Assembly: GCF_026000295.1 (NCBI RefSeq)
Contig: NZ_AP026769.1
Location: 1,364,001 to 1,428,000 of the forward strand
Direction of reading: 5' to 3'
Length of the DNA stretch: 64,000 nt
Origin: Helicobacter suis HS1
GTDB taxonomy: Bacteria > Campylobacterota > Campylobacteria > Campylobacterales > Helicobacteraceae
The translations under genes were made by a program, and so were the position numbers. Every line of letters starts with the position of its first letter. Positions within the stretch are counted from its first letter, which is position 1. This document shows, in pieces, positions 48,281 to 57,283 of this stretch. The notes below the pieces were generated by a model. That model ran no database searches and was not told the origin of the DNA. It saw only the letters and a list, made by a program, of their open reading frames with translations.

Positions 48281-48868
48281 ATGCTAGGACTTGTGTTATT
48301 GTATGTTGCGATCGTTTTGATCAGCAATGGTGTGTGCGGGCTTACTGGTGTGGATCCCAAAAGTAAAGCCGTCATGAACTACTTTGTAGGTGGGATCTCT
48401 ATTGTTTGTAATATAGTGGCTATCGTTTACTCCACTTTCCACGCCGCTCCACTTGTAGCAGGACCAGAAGATATACAACAAGTATCACAGCACTTAATTA
48501 ACTTCTATGGCCCTGCTACTGGCTTGTTATTCGGTGTTACTTACTTGTATGCAGCCATTAACAATACTTTTAATTTAGACTGGCGTCCTTATGGGTGGTA
48601 CTGCTTGTTTGTAACCATCAATACGATTCCTGCTGCCATTCTATCCCACTATTCTGATGCGCTTGAAGCCCACCGCTTTTTAGGCATTACTGAGGGTGAT
48701 TGGTGGGCCTTTATCTGGTTGGCTTGGGGTGTGCTCTGGTTAACTGGTTGGATTGAGGAAGTGGCTAAAATTAAATTAGGTAATTTTGTCCCTTGGCTTG
48801 CTATCATTGAGGGGATTATAACCGCTTGGCTTCCTGCTTGGCTTCTCTTTATCGAACACTGGGTGTAA
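48281..48868 (+). CDS. ureI: Acid-activated urea channel UreI
   Basis: Hexameric proton-gated urea channel of the inner membrane, needed by gastric helicobacters to feed cytoplasmic urease at low pH. The 195-residue protein has six hydrophobic helices. Conserved stretches are MLGLVLLYVAIVLISNGVCGLTG, FYGPATGLLFGVTYLYAAINNTFNLDWRPYGWYCLFV and EGDWWAFIWLAWGVLWLTGWIEE. A periplasmic loop contains histidines (FHAAP..., QHLINFYG), consistent with acid gating. It precedes ureE by 12 bp. Confidence 0.97.
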   Translation: MLGLVLLYVAIVLISNGVCGLTGVDPKSKAVMNYFVGGISIVCNIVAIVYSTFHAAPLVAGPEDIQQVSQHLINFYGPATGLLFGVTYLYAAINNTFNLDWRPYGWYCLFVTINTIPAAILSHYSDALEAHRFLGITEGDWWAFIWLAWGVLWLTGWIEEVAKIKLGNFVPWLAIIEGIITAWLPAWLLFIEHWV

Positions 48869-48880
48869 GAAGGCTAGAGT

Positions 48881-49405
48881 TTGCTAGTAGAAACCATTTT
48901 AGGCAATATCCACAAGAGAGATTGCTCTAAAGAGCTGGATTTTGTGGATCTGGAGTGGTTTGATAGCCAAAAACGCATGGGGCGCTTTGCTTCAAGGGGA
49001 GGGGTGGAAGTGGTGATGAAACTTAGTAACCCTTCTAAAATGGGTTTGCGCGATGGGGATATTTTATTTGAAGACACCCATAATATCATCGCTATTAACA
49101 TTCTCCCCACAGAGGTACTTTGCGCCTACGCTTCTAATACAGATGAAGTGGCTAGAATTTGCTATGAAGTAGGTAACCGCCACGCTTCTCTTTATTATGG
49201 GGATCAACCTTTGAGTTTTAAAACTCCATTTGAAAAGCCCATGCAGATATTATTTGAAAAATTGGGTGTTAGACATGGCATTTTAAAAAGCAAACTAGAC
49301 GCCTCTAAACGCATTTCTGTAAGCGCTCCCCATGCAGATCCCTTAGATATTAAACCTATGAAGTTTATAGACAGCACAGATTTGCAAATTGTGATCAAAA
49401 AATAG
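48881..49405 (+). CDS. ureE: Urease nickel metallochaperone UreE
   Basis: Cytosolic dimer that hands nickel to the UreG-containing activation complex. The 174 residues match Ure[53 protein letters not shown] (with the conserved nickel-binding His), and [16 protein letters not shown]. It has no His-rich C-terminal tail. The start appears to be TTG at 48881, placed 12 bp after ureI with a weak GAAGG before it; no ATG in frame would keep the conserved N-terminus. Confidence 0.93.
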   Translation: MLVETILGNIHKRDCSKELDFVDLEWFDSQKRMGRFASRGGVEVVMKLSNPSKMGLRDGDILFEDTHNIIAINILPTEVLCAYASNTDEVARICYEVGNRHASLYYGDQPLSFKTPFEKPMQILFEKLGVRHGILKSKLDASKRISVSAPHADPLDIKPMKFIDSTDLQIVIKK

Positions 49406-49412
49406 GATAGCC

Positions 49413-50108
49413 ATGCACGCGGATTTTTTATTGCTCCAGATCAATGATGCCATGTTTCCCATTGGCAGTTACACCCACTCTTTCGGGCTAGAAACCTATA
49501 TCCAACAAAAAGAAGTTAAGGACAAGCAAAGCGCGCTTGCTTATTTACAGGCTAATCTCTCCACCCAATTTCTATACACCGAACTTTTAAGCCTCAAACT
49601 GGTTTATACGCATGCTAAAGAAGGGGGGCAGAGTACAGAACCCCATTTAGGGCATATTTTAGATATTGAGGAGCGCGTGTGTTTAGCCACACCTCCCTTA
49701 GAATTGCGCCAAGCCAATCAAAAACTAGGTAGCCGCTTTCTAAAAACTCTTTTGGTTTTAGATTTGCCCTTTAGCCCCTTTTTTAAAGCCTATGCGCAAG
49801 CCACCACAACCCCTACACATGCCACTAGTTACGGGGTTTTTTGCGCCTCTATGGGATTTGATTTAGAAGTTAGCTTAAAACATTATCTCTACGCCCAGAG
49901 TTCTAACATGGTGATTAATTGCGTTAAAACCATTCCCTTAGCCCAAAACGATGGCCAACGCATTTTACTTGCCTTGCAAGAGAGCTTTAAAGATATTTTA
50001 AATACTTTGCAATCTTTAAATATTTCACATCTATGCGCGGCGAGTGTTCTTAATGACATTAGAGCCATGCAGCATGAAGATTTATACTCCAGACTTTATA
50101 TGTCTTAA
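49413..50108 (+). CDS. ureF: Urease accessory protein UreF
   Basis: Adaptor that links UreH and UreG in the urease activation complex and controls GTP hydrolysis. The 231 residues include [26 protein letters not shown], the typical N-terminus, and [36 protein letters not shown]-like sequence near residue 150. It ends with DLYSRLYMS, matching the UreF tail needed for UreH binding. Seven bases after ureE. Confidence 0.94.
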   Translation: MHADFLLLQINDAMFPIGSYTHSFGLETYIQQKEVKDKQSALAYLQANLSTQFLYTELLSLKLVYTHAKEGGQSTEPHLGHILDIEERVCLATPPLELRQANQKLGSRFLKTLLVLDLPFSPFFKAYAQATTTPTHATSYGVFCASMGFDLEVSLKHYLYAQSSNMVINCVKTIPLAQNDGQRILLALQESFKDILNTLQSLNISHLCAASVLNDIRAMQHEDLYSRLYMS

Positions 50109-50131
50109 TCTTTACATTTCAAAGGAATAAC

Positions 50132-50731
50132 ATGGTTAAAATCGGCGTTTGTGGGCCTGTGGGCAGTGGAAAAACAGCTTTAATTGAGGCACTCACCCGC
50201 GCGATGAGTACAGATTATAGTATCGGGGTGGTTACTAATGATATTTACACCAAAGAGGATGCCGAATTTTTATGTAAAAATTCAGTGATGCCAAGAGAGC
50301 GCATTATCGGGGTAGAGACCGGAGGTTGCCCACACACCGCCATTAGAGAAGATGCTTCTATGAATTTAGAGGCGGTAGAGGAGTTGCATCATAAATTTCC
50401 GGATATTCAATTGATGTTTATTGAAAGCGGGGGGGATAATCTTTCTACCACCTTTAACCCAGAGCTAGCAGACTTTACAATCTTTGTTATTGATGTGGCT
50501 GAGGGGGATAAAATCCCAAGAAAAGGCGGGCCGGGCATTACGCGATCTGATCTACTCATCATTAATAAAATTGATCTAGCGCCCTATGTGGGGGCTGATT
50601 TGGGTGTGATGGATCGCGATTCTAAAAAAATGCGCGGAGAAAAACCCTTTTTATTCACCAATATCCGCAATAAAGAGGGCTTAGATCGCGTCATAGGCTG
50701 GATTAAAAAATACGCGCTTTTAGAAGATTAA
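50132..50731 (+). CDS. ureG: Urease accessory GTPase UreG
   Basis: SIMIBI-class GTPase that carries nickel into urease. P-loop [15 protein letters not shown] at residues 7-20, metal-binding [15 protein letters not shown] (the CPH motif) near residue 66, [30 protein letters not shown], and [13 protein letters not shown] (guanine specificity). 199 residues, highly conserved. The next gene, ureH, begins one base after its stop. Confidence 0.97.
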   Translation: MVKIGVCGPVGSGKTALIEALTRAMSTDYSIGVVTNDIYTKEDAEFLCKNSVMPRERIIGVETGGCPHTAIREDASMNLEAVEELHHKFPDIQLMFIESGGDNLSTTFNPELADFTIFVIDVAEGDKIPRKGGPGITRSDLLIINKIDLAPYVGADLGVMDRDSKKMRGEKPFLFTNIRNKEGLDRVIGWIKKYALLED

Positions 50732-50732
50732 A

Positions 50733-51542
50733 ATGGAGCAAATAAGCAGTTATCCACAAGAATCAAAACTCTATCTGAAAACCAAGATAGGGCAGGCGGG
50801 TCGCTGTATCATTGAGGATAATTATTTCACCCCCCCCTTTAAGCTCATGCCCCCCTTTTATGAGGGAAATCGCGCAGAAATTATACTTATCGCGGTGAGT
50901 CCGGGAATGCTTAAGGGTGATGCGCATGATATTAAAATAGAGGTAGGCGCGCATTGCCAACTCAAGCTCTCTAGCCAAAGCTTTGAAAAAATCCAAGATA
51001 CAGAAGATGGCTATGCAAGCCGTTATACCCAAATCCAAGTAAAGCCCCACGCTTTTTTAGATTTTTCTCCCCTGCCTCTTATTCCTTTCAAAAACGCGCA
51101 TTTCCAAAACCACAGCTCTATTATCTTGCACCCTGACTCACAACTGCTTTATAGCGAAATCATCACTGCCGGGCGTATCGCCCATGGCGAAACTTTTGCC
51201 TTCAAGCGCCTACACTCTACGCTTAATATCTCTTATCAAGAAAATGGCACTACAAGACCTCTTTTTTTAGATAATACCCTGTTAGAACCTACGCACATGG
51301 ATTTAAAAAACCCTTGCATGTTTGGAGACTTTACCCATTATCTCAATGCCATTCTTTTTACTAAAAGCCTACCCCTAGAAAATATCAAAACACTTATTGA
51401 GCAATCTAAGCTTAATGCGGGGGTGAGCATATTACCTGCAAGGTTAGCAGAAGGCTATACCAGCCTCTGTATCAAAGCTCTAGCCTGTGGCTCAGAACCC
51501 TTATTAAATCTGCGTAAAGCGGTATCTCAGCTGCTTAATTAA
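50733..51542 (+). CDS. ureH: Urease accessory protein UreH (UreD homologue)
   Basis: Scaffold that binds urease and UreF, forming a tunnel for nickel delivery. The 269 residues show the UreD/UreH pattern: SPGMLKGDAHDIKIEVG near residue 68, SSQSFEKIQDTEDGYASRY, FLDFSPLPLIPFKNAHF, and SIILHPDSQLLYSEIITAGRIAHGE. It ends the ureI-ureEFGH operon and is convergent with the epimerase-like gene, 22 bp between stops. Confidence 0.95.
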   Translation: MEQISSYPQESKLYLKTKIGQAGRCIIEDNYFTPPFKLMPPFYEGNRAEIILIAVSPGMLKGDAHDIKIEVGAHCQLKLSSQSFEKIQDTEDGYASRYTQIQVKPHAFLDFSPLPLIPFKNAHFQNHSSIILHPDSQLLYSEIITAGRIAHGETFAFKRLHSTLNISYQENGTTRPLFLDNTLLEPTHMDLKNPCMFGDFTHYLNAILFTKSLPLENIKTLIEQSKLNAGVSILPARLAEGYTSLCIKALACGSEPLLNLRKAVSQLLN

Positions 51543-51563
51543 TAACTTTTATTTTACCAATGG

Positions 51564-52325
51564 TTATTTTATTGGTAGAGAAAATCGCGCGTCCCATTCT
51601 GGAAATGTGCTACAAAATTTACTAGTATCTAAGCGTTTATCTTGATCAGCAACATTATAAACACCGCTTTTATCACTTTTCACTGCTAGAAATGCGGCAA
51701 ATACGGCAGCATCAACATGGAGGGAGGGGGCAAATTCTACAGGCGCTTTGTAGCCAGAGTCTGCGCCATAAAGCCAGCCATTGCGCAAGATAATGGCCGT
51801 ATCAAACTTGCCATTAAGCACTTGTTGTTCAAGGCTATAAACAGCTTGAGCTGTTTGGCCATAAACCGGGTCATTAAAATCAAGCAATGGGGATTCTTCT
51901 GTGTGGGGTTGGTTACTTGGAGCATAGACAAAAGCAATACTTTGTGCAATAAATTTTTTAGCGTTGGCTTTTTCTGCTGCACGCACGAGATTGCGCGTAC
52001 CCTCATCACGAATACGCGCGTTGCGCACTAAAGCCTCTGGCATTTTATCGGCGGGTAAACCATCTGGCAGGTCTGTAAGTTGGTGGATAACAATCTCAGG
52101 CTGTATTGCCATAATAGCCTGCTCTAGTGTGTCTACATCAAATACATCTACAACAACAGGTTTTACACCAATGCCAATAAGCCTATCAACTTTTGTAGTT
52201 AAACGGGTTGTGCCAAATACGGGATAACCAGCCTCCACTAACATTTTTGCTAGTGGATAACCAATAACACCGCTTGCGCCCGCTAAAAAAATAGTCTTTT
52301 CTGAAAACTCCTTTTTCCGGAACAT
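51564..52325 (-). CDS. NAD(P)-dependent epimerase/dehydratase family protein
   Basis: Extended short-chain dehydrogenase of 253 residues. NAD-binding motif FLAGASGVIGYPLAKMLVEAGY (residues 13-34), ADKMPEAL...NARIRDEGTRNLVRAAEKANAKKFI, and QSIAFVYAPSNQPHTEE. The catalytic tyrosine is probably in PVYGQTAQAVYSLEQQ, followed by ILRNGWLYG. The substrate is not predictable; such proteins act on nucleotide sugars or other small carbonyls. It lies alone between ureH and efp, with an empty upstream stretch of 140 bp. Possibly acquired, since I know of no counterpart next to ure genes in H. pylori. Confidence 0.75.
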   Translation of the reverse strand: MFRKKEFSEKTIFLAGASGVIGYPLAKMLVEAGYPVFGTTRLTTKVDRLIGIGVKPVVVDVFDVDTLEQAIMAIQPEIVIHQLTDLPDGLPADKMPEALVRNARIRDEGTRNLVRAAEKANAKKFIAQSIAFVYAPSNQPHTEESPLLDFNDPVYGQTAQAVYSLEQQVLNGKFDTAIILRNGWLYGADSGYKAPVEFAPSLHVDAAVFAAFLAVKSDKSGVYNVADQDKRLDTSKFCSTFPEWDARFSLPIK

Positions 52326-52465
52326 AGCAAACCTTTAGTTTTTGACCTCCCCGCGCTCTTAAGCTAGAGAATTGATTAGGAGCGACAAATTTAGCATGCG
52401 CCCCAATCCGCTTAGCTTAAGCTTACGGGCTTTACAGCGCAGTTTGTAACTTCCCTAATTGAGTT

Positions 52466-53032
52466 TTAAACTTTGAGCTTTTCTAAATACTCCCCAGTTT
52501 GGGTATTAACTTTAATCACCTCCCCCTCTAGCACATGGAAAGGCACTTGCACCACTGCCCCGGTTTCTAAAGTTGCGGGTTTCTTGCTTGCGCTGGAGGT
52601 ATCCCCTCTAAAATTAGGCGGAGTCTGCGTAATTTTCAATGCCACCACCTGAGCTACCTCTACCGAAATAGCCTTTTCATTATGAAAGAGTACATCTACC
52701 TGCGAACCTTCTAACATCCATTTGGGCGCTTCGCCCACTTGATCGCTACTTAATGCAATCTGCTCATAACTTTCTGTATCCATGAACTGATAAGCCGATC
52801 CGTCAAAATAGAGAAACTGCATGGGTTTTTGCAATAAATTAGGCTCTTCGCACTTATCCCCCGCATGGAAAGTCTTTTCTATCACTTTGCCATCTAAAAA
52901 AGATTTAATTTTAGCCCGTACAAAGGCCGCTCCCTTGCCCGGTTTGACATGTTGGTACTCTACAATGCGATAAGGAACGCCTTGTATCTCAATTTTTAGA
53001 TTTTTTTTAAGTTCACCCATTCCAATGGCCAT
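52466..53032 (-). CDS. efp: Translation elongation factor P
   Basis: Rescues ribosomes stalled at polyproline stretches. The 188 residues start with [45 protein letters not shown]-like sequence. The loop KPGKGAAF carries lysine 34 or thereabouts, the site that may be modified. Domain III near the end reads [32 protein letters not shown]. It follows fba on the minus strand by 9 bp, as in H. pylori HP0176-HP0177. Confidence 0.95.
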   Translation of the reverse strand: MAIGMGELKKNLKIEIQGVPYRIVEYQHVKPGKGAAFVRAKIKSFLDGKVIEKTFHAGDKCEEPNLLQKPMQFLYFDGSAYQFMDTESYEQIALSSDQVGEAPKWMLEGSQVDVLFHNEKAISVEVAQVVALKITQTPPNFRGDTSSASKKPATLETGAVVQVPFHVLEGEVIKVNTQTGEYLEKLKV

Positions 53033-53041
53033 GCACTCTCC

Positions 53042-53965
53042 TTAAATTTTATGCGCGCTACCTAAAACTTGCATGCGCCCTACAATTACAGCCTTCACTG
53101 CCTCTATACCCGGATTAAAATACTTGCGTAAATCAAATTCGCTAGGGTTTTCCCGTGCCATTTTGCGCACCTGAGCGATGAAGGCTAGGCGCAAATCTGT
53201 ATCAATGTTAACTTTATTCACTCCGCCTTTAATCGCCTCCTCAAGAAAACTAAAGGGCACGCCCTTACTTCCCTTTAAATCCCCACCAGTAGCCAAAAAA
53301 GCCTGCCGTACACTCTCAGGAATAGAACTTGCCCCGTGTAGTACAAGTGGGATATTGGTGCGCTTTTTTACCTCTACTAATCGTTTAAAATCTAATTTAG
53401 GCTCGCCTTTGAATTTAAACGCCCCATGGCTAGTGCCAATGGCTGGGGCTAAATAATCCACATGGCTTTTTTGGACAAATTCTTCGGCCTCGTTAGGGTT
53501 AACCAACACCGCTTCTTTTTCATCTACTGAAATATTATCCTCTATACCCATTAAACGGCCTAATTCTGCTTCTACGCTTACGCCATGCGCGTGGGCGTAT
53601 TTTACAACCTGCGTAGTGAGCTCTAAATTTTCTTTAAAAGGGTGGTGGGAGGCATCGATCATAACAGAGGTAAAACCCGCATCTACAGCCCTTTTACAGC
53701 TCTCAAAACTCGTTCCATGATCTAAATGCAAAGCCACAGGGATTTGTGGGTAGCGCTTGGCCATAGTGTGTACTAGACTTAAAACCATGTCTATTCCCAA
53801 ATATTTGATCGCCCCCTCGCTGGCCTGCACGATCAAAGGCGATTGAGCGCTATCAGCCGCTTCAAAAATAGCCCGTAACATCTCTACATTGACAAAATTA
53901 AACGCCCCCACCCCATAACCCTCTTTGTGAGCTTTGTTGAGAATCTCACTTCCCTTTACTAGCAT
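53042..53965 (-). CDS. fba: Class II fructose-1,6-bisphosphate aldolase
   Basis: Zinc-dependent aldolase of glycolysis and gluconeogenesis. Of 307 residues: GAFNFVNVEMLRAIFEAA, LHLDHGTSFESCKRAVDAGFTSVMIDASHHPF with the catalytic Asp and zinc His, VEAELGRLMGIED, LAPAIGTSHGAFKF (second zinc His), LVLHGASSIPESVRQAF (third zinc His), and GVNKVNIDTDLRLAF for substrate. It sits between a PPIase and efp, all on the minus strand. Confidence 0.96.
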   Translation of the reverse strand: MLVKGSEILNKAHKEGYGVGAFNFVNVEMLRAIFEAADSAQSPLIVQASEGAIKYLGIDMVLSLVHTMAKRYPQIPVALHLDHGTSFESCKRAVDAGFTSVMIDASHHPFKENLELTTQVVKYAHAHGVSVEAELGRLMGIEDNISVDEKEAVLVNPNEAEEFVQKSHVDYLAPAIGTSHGAFKFKGEPKLDFKRLVEVKKRTNIPLVLHGASSIPESVRQAFLATGGDLKGSKGVPFSFLEEAIKGGVNKVNIDTDLRLAFIAQVRKMARENPSEFDLRKYFNPGIEAVKAVIVGRMQVLGSAHKI

Positions 53966-53976
53966 TCAAACCTCTC

Positions 53977-54885
53977 TTAATCTTGGACAATATTAATCCG
54001 CACATTTTTACGCAATTTTTCTAATTCCCCTTTGACATATTCTTGGAATTGGTGTTCTTTAAGAATGCCGATAATGGTTTGTCTAGCTTGTTCAAAGGTA
54101 GGTGTTTTGGGCTCGTTTTTACTCATCAGATAAATAACATGGTAGCCAAACTCTGTTTTGACGGGGGTTTTGGTGTAGCTACCGGGTTTGAGAGCAAAAA
54201 CAGCATTAGAAAACTCAGGCGCCATTTGGTTTTTTTGGAATTTACCTAAATCCCCCCCATTCTTAGAGTTTTTGGTATTTGGATCAATAGATTCGCGGTT
54301 AGCAATATCAATAAACTCTTTTTCTATACGGGTTTTAGGGGTTTTATTAAGCTCAGAGATCACCCGTTTAGCATCGGCTTCTGTTTTGACAAGAATATGT
54401 CTTGCTTTGGCTTCTTGTTGGACAAATTGCGTTTTATTGTCTTGGTAATATTTCCTTAGTTGATCTTCTGGAATATCCTCTTTGCCAATTGCTTCTGCCT
54501 GATGTTTAGCCCAAATTTCTACAAGGAGCTGTTTTTTATAGCCAGCCATTCTTTTAGCAAATTCTGCTGTATCGTCTAATTTTTCTTTTTTAGCTTCTCT
54601 TTCAATCAATAGATTATTAATTGCTTGCTCAAGCAAGGCTTTTTTTTGTTCAGGTTTAAGTTTATTGAAGTCAAAATTTGGGTTGCGTTGTTTGATAACA
54701 TCAAAATCATTCTCTGTAATGCTCACCACATCGGGTTTTTCAGGCCTACTATGTCTTCCATGTCTGCCTTTCTTTTTATTTACTTGTGTGTCTGGGAAAG
54801 TTACCGTGGCTAAAGTTTTAGCCCCAACAATCCCTACACTAAGAATACCCGTTAATACAAAACCCACAAAGCTTTTTTTAACCAT
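53977..54885 (-). CDS. Secreted parvulin-type peptidyl-prolyl isomerase (HP0175-like)
   Basis: Periplasmic or secreted PPIase/chaperone. The 302-residue protein has an N-terminal hydrophobic signal (MVKKSFVGFVLTGILSVGIVGA), a SurA-like helical region (LKPEQKKALLEQAINNLLIEREAKKEKL), and a parvulin domain with ARHILVKTEADAKRVI, NGGDLGKFQKNQMAPEFSNAVFALKPGSYTK and TEFGYHVIYLMSKN. I chose ATG 54885 over an ATG 12 bases earlier because GGAGA lies just before it. Its H. pylori counterpart HP0175 is a secreted antigen in the same place next to fba. Confidence 0.9.
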   Translation of the reverse strand: MVKKSFVGFVLTGILSVGIVGAKTLATVTFPDTQVNKKKGRHGRHSRPEKPDVVSITENDFDVIKQRNPNFDFNKLKPEQKKALLEQAINNLLIEREAKKEKLDDTAEFAKRMAGYKKQLLVEIWAKHQAEAIGKEDIPEDQLRKYYQDNKTQFVQQEAKARHILVKTEADAKRVISELNKTPKTRIEKEFIDIANRESIDPNTKNSKNGGDLGKFQKNQMAPEFSNAVFALKPGSYTKTPVKTEFGYHVIYLMSKNEPKTPTFEQARQTIIGILKEHQFQEYVKGELEKLRKNVRINIVQD

Positions 54886-54994
54886 AAAGTTCTCCAAAGT
54901 ATTGTAAAATGAGACCTCGCATGTGCAAGGTATGAATAGGGCATTCTAGCATGCTAAACTTAATAAAAGCCATGTAGTTAAAGAAAGAGGAAGT

Positions 54995-55713
54995 ATGAAC
55001 ACACCACTACAAACGATTAAACAAAGCTGGAAAGATTTTTTAAGCTGGAAGATGTTAGCCCTTAATTTAGGCCCTGTTGTACTTGGCCTGCTCTTTTGGG
55101 GTATTTTGCTCTTTTATTTTGGGGGAAACTTAGTACGCATTTTAGAGGGCTTTTTGCCCACTAGTTGGTATCAATACGCCCACACTAGCGGTTTACTACC
55201 CGCCTTGTTCTTGCTTGCTTTTAAACTCTTTGCCTATGTTTTGCTTGTGCTCTTAGTGCTGGTGTTAAGTTTAGTGGGCAATCTTTTTATCTCTCTTTTT
55301 TATACCCCCTTGTGATCACCTCTTTACACAAACGCTATTACAGCGATCTAGCCTTAGAAAATTTTGGGGATTTGAGCCGCAATATCCAGCATTTTTTAAA
55401 ACAGCTAGCTTATTTATGTTTGTTTTTGGTGGTGTGTATTCCGCTTTATTTTATCCCTTTTATTGGGGTGTTTATCTCGCTTATTCCGCACTACTTCTTT
55501 TTCAAAAATACCCTATTGTTTGATGTAGGGAGCTCTATTTACAACGAACAAACCTACCAAAAAATCCTCATAGACTACAAAGTGATTAACCACAAGATCG
55601 CCATCGCAGCCTATCTTTTCTCTCTTATCCCTGTTTTTAATTTCTTTGCTACTTTACTCCAAACCATCATTTTAGCCCGCCACTTTTTAGAGATCAAGGC
55701 TCATAAGGTTTAG
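54995..55713 (+). pseudogene. EI24/CysZ-like membrane protein, single frameshift in a C run
   Basis: Multispanning inner-membrane protein of unknown function, similar to the H. pylori gene beside HP0175. The N-terminal frame (TIKQSWKDFLSWKMLALNLGPVVLGLLFWG...) ends at YTPL-stop. Adding one C to the five at 55305-55309 gives YTPLVITSLHKRYYSDLALENFG and continues in the second frame through DVGSSIYNEQTYQKILIDYKVINHKIAIAAYLFSL to 55713. The restored length is about 239 residues with four or more membrane helices. Homopolymer miscall is likely. Confidence 0.8.
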
Positions 55714-56045
55714 CTAAAAAATTTAGCTAGCCCCCAGCCTAAAGCCACACACAAAAAGCCTAAAAGGTTACTCCCTAAAACATACACAAGGGCTTCTAAA
55801 AGCGCCTGTTTTTGCAATAATTTAAGCGTGTCTAGCCCAAAGGAGGAGAAAGTTGTAAAGCCCCCTAAAACACCGGTGATTAAAAGCGCGCTCATTTTAT
55901 CACTAAGCAAAGATTTAGCGGCCAAATGCCCTAAAAAGCCAATCACAAAACAGCCGATGAGATTAACGCTAAAAGTACCTAGCGGGAAACTCTCCCAGAT
56001 TAAAAAACGCGTAGGCATCATTTTACCCACAAAGTAGCGCAAAGA
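55710..56045 (-). CDS. crcB: Fluoride ion channel FluC/CrcB (N-terminus overwritten)
   Basis: Dual-topology fluoride exporter. The native part reads SLRYFVGKMMPTRFLIWESFPLGTFSVNLIGCFVIGFLGHLAA, then LLITGVLGGFTTFSSFGLDTLKLLQ, the FluC signature with the TFSSF segment, and a last helix VLGSNLLGFLCVALGWGLAK. The first 15-20 residues, normally including a glycine-rich G-A-x-x-R-Y segment, have been replaced by a displaced piece of dld (56046-56150). The apparent start MLALFKRMVGLFTN comes from that piece. Confidence 0.88.
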   Translation of the reverse strand, partial: SLRYFVGKMMPTRFLIWESFPLGTFSVNLIGCFVIGFLGHLAAKSLLSDKMSALLITGVLGGFTTFSSFGLDTLKLLQKQALLEALVYVLGSNLLGFLCVALGWGLAKFFS

Positions 56046-56150
56046 ATCCGTTTGGGTTGTGGGGTGATTGGTGAACAAGCCAACCATGCGCTTAAACAAA
56101 GCCAGCAAAAAATCGGACCCGATCCAGCCACGATTGCCACAGCGATGATA
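56046..56150 (+). repeat. Displaced dld segment across the hemD-crcB junction
   Basis: 105 bp identical to 57590-57694 (offset 1544), same strand. It destroys the end of hemD and the start of crcB. Confidence 0.97.
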
Positions 56151-56782
56151 TCTTGCAAACGGGGTTTTGGGCTTTTAAGGGCGTGGATATTTGGTCCAAA
56201 AGTTTCAAAGGTACTTTCGCCTAGCGCAATGGCAGTATAAGAATTATCCCAGCTAAAGCAATAACAAAAGATTTTATAGGCACTAGGCGCGCTAAAGATC
56301 AGCACAGAATGAGGCTTTGGTTTATCTGTAAGTTTAAGGGGTTTACTTTCATAAACAATTAAAGAGGGCAAATGATTAAAAACAGAAGAGGCCACCTCTT
56401 TAGCGCGTACAAAAAGGGTATTTCTAGGGAGGGTGATTTCTTGAACCAAATCTTTAGCATGGCCACCTTGACCCACAAACGCTACACAAAAGCCTAAATC
56501 TTTGGCAACTTGAGCGCTTTTTTCTGCCAAAACAAAAACAGGGAGGGTTTTTAAAAAATCAAGCGCTTTTGTTTCTAAAGAATGGGTAAGAGCTAGGGGG
56601 GCGTGTTTGGAGGTAAAAAGCAAAGCCTGCATATTTTGAATAAAAAGAGGCGGGCTAAGAGTGGAGCTTAAAAAACCCTCTTTGTAGACAAGAGGCAAGT
56701 AAATAATTTCACTACAAATTAAATTAGTGATAGCCACATCGCCTACATAGGGGGTCATTCCCACCACTACAATAGGGCGCAT
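56151..56782 (-). CDS. hemD: Uroporphyrinogen-III synthase (C-terminus overwritten)
   Basis: Closes the linear tetrapyrrole in heme synthesis. HemD is poorly conserved, but the fold is visible: IVVVGMTPYVGDVAI..., ALLFTSKHAPLALTHSLE, VFVLAEKSAQVAKDLGF, TLFVRAKEVASSVFNHLPSLIVYESKP, VLIFSAPSAYKIFCYCFSWDNSYTAIALGESTFETF. It is adjacent to crcB and the rhodanese, as HP1224 is in H. pylori. Beyond residue 211 (KPRLQDII) the sequence is a displaced piece of dld, so the run AVAIVAGSGPIFCWL... to 56018 is not HemD. Confidence 0.8.
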
Positions 56783-57096
56783 CAGCCCTCCACCACCTCC
56801 AAGCCAAAAGCCTTAAAGTCTTCAAAATTGGCCTTAAGAAAATAAATATTTTCCACTCCTGCGCTGTGTAATAGATCTGCATATCTAGCAGCCGTGTTTC
56901 CATGCCAGCATTGCAACAAAATTTTTGTCTTTGGGGAGGAAAGGGCAAAATCTTTAATGGCCTCTAAATCCTCTAAATTTTTAGCCTCTTTGAGGTGTGC
57001 CTCTTGGTAAGATTTTGCATCGCGAATGTCTAAAATGCAATAATCCTTGGGGTTAAAATCTTGCAAATCCACGCAGTAGTTAGCCTCTTTTATCAT
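56782..57096 (-). CDS. Rhodanese-domain protein
   Basis: A 104-residue single-domain rhodanese. DYCILDIRDAKSYQEAHLKEAKNL has the DIRD and EAHL positions. LLQCWHGNTAARYADLLHSAGVENIYFLKANFEDF carries the active-site cysteine of the sulfur-accepting loop (C-X4-T-A-A-R). It could carry persulfide or be a phosphatase-like relative. Its stop and the hemD start overlap by one base. H. pylori has the same gene here. Confidence 0.85.
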   Translation of the reverse strand: MIKEANYCVDLQDFNPKDYCILDIRDAKSYQEAHLKEAKNLEDLEAIKDFALSSPKTKILLQCWHGNTAARYADLLHSAGVENIYFLKANFEDFKAFGLEVVEG

Positions 57097-57283
57097 GGTT
57101 TATCCTTATTTAGTGAAGTGGCGCGCATTGTAGCATAATATTGGAGGGTTTTATTCTATCGGCTAGAATGGGATTTTTGCTAAAAAATTATCAATAATTA
57201 AAAATGTTAGCGCACCCATAGATGAGAGCCAAAGTGTGCTTAATATGGTAAAATATTTTCCCATATTAGAATAAAGGTTGATC

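Noticed and set aside
52326-52465. Hidden gene or RNA between the epimerase-like gene and efp
   Set aside because: No open frame, tRNA or clear hairpin is visible, and it does not match sequence about 1.55 kb away. Treated as empty intergenic DNA.
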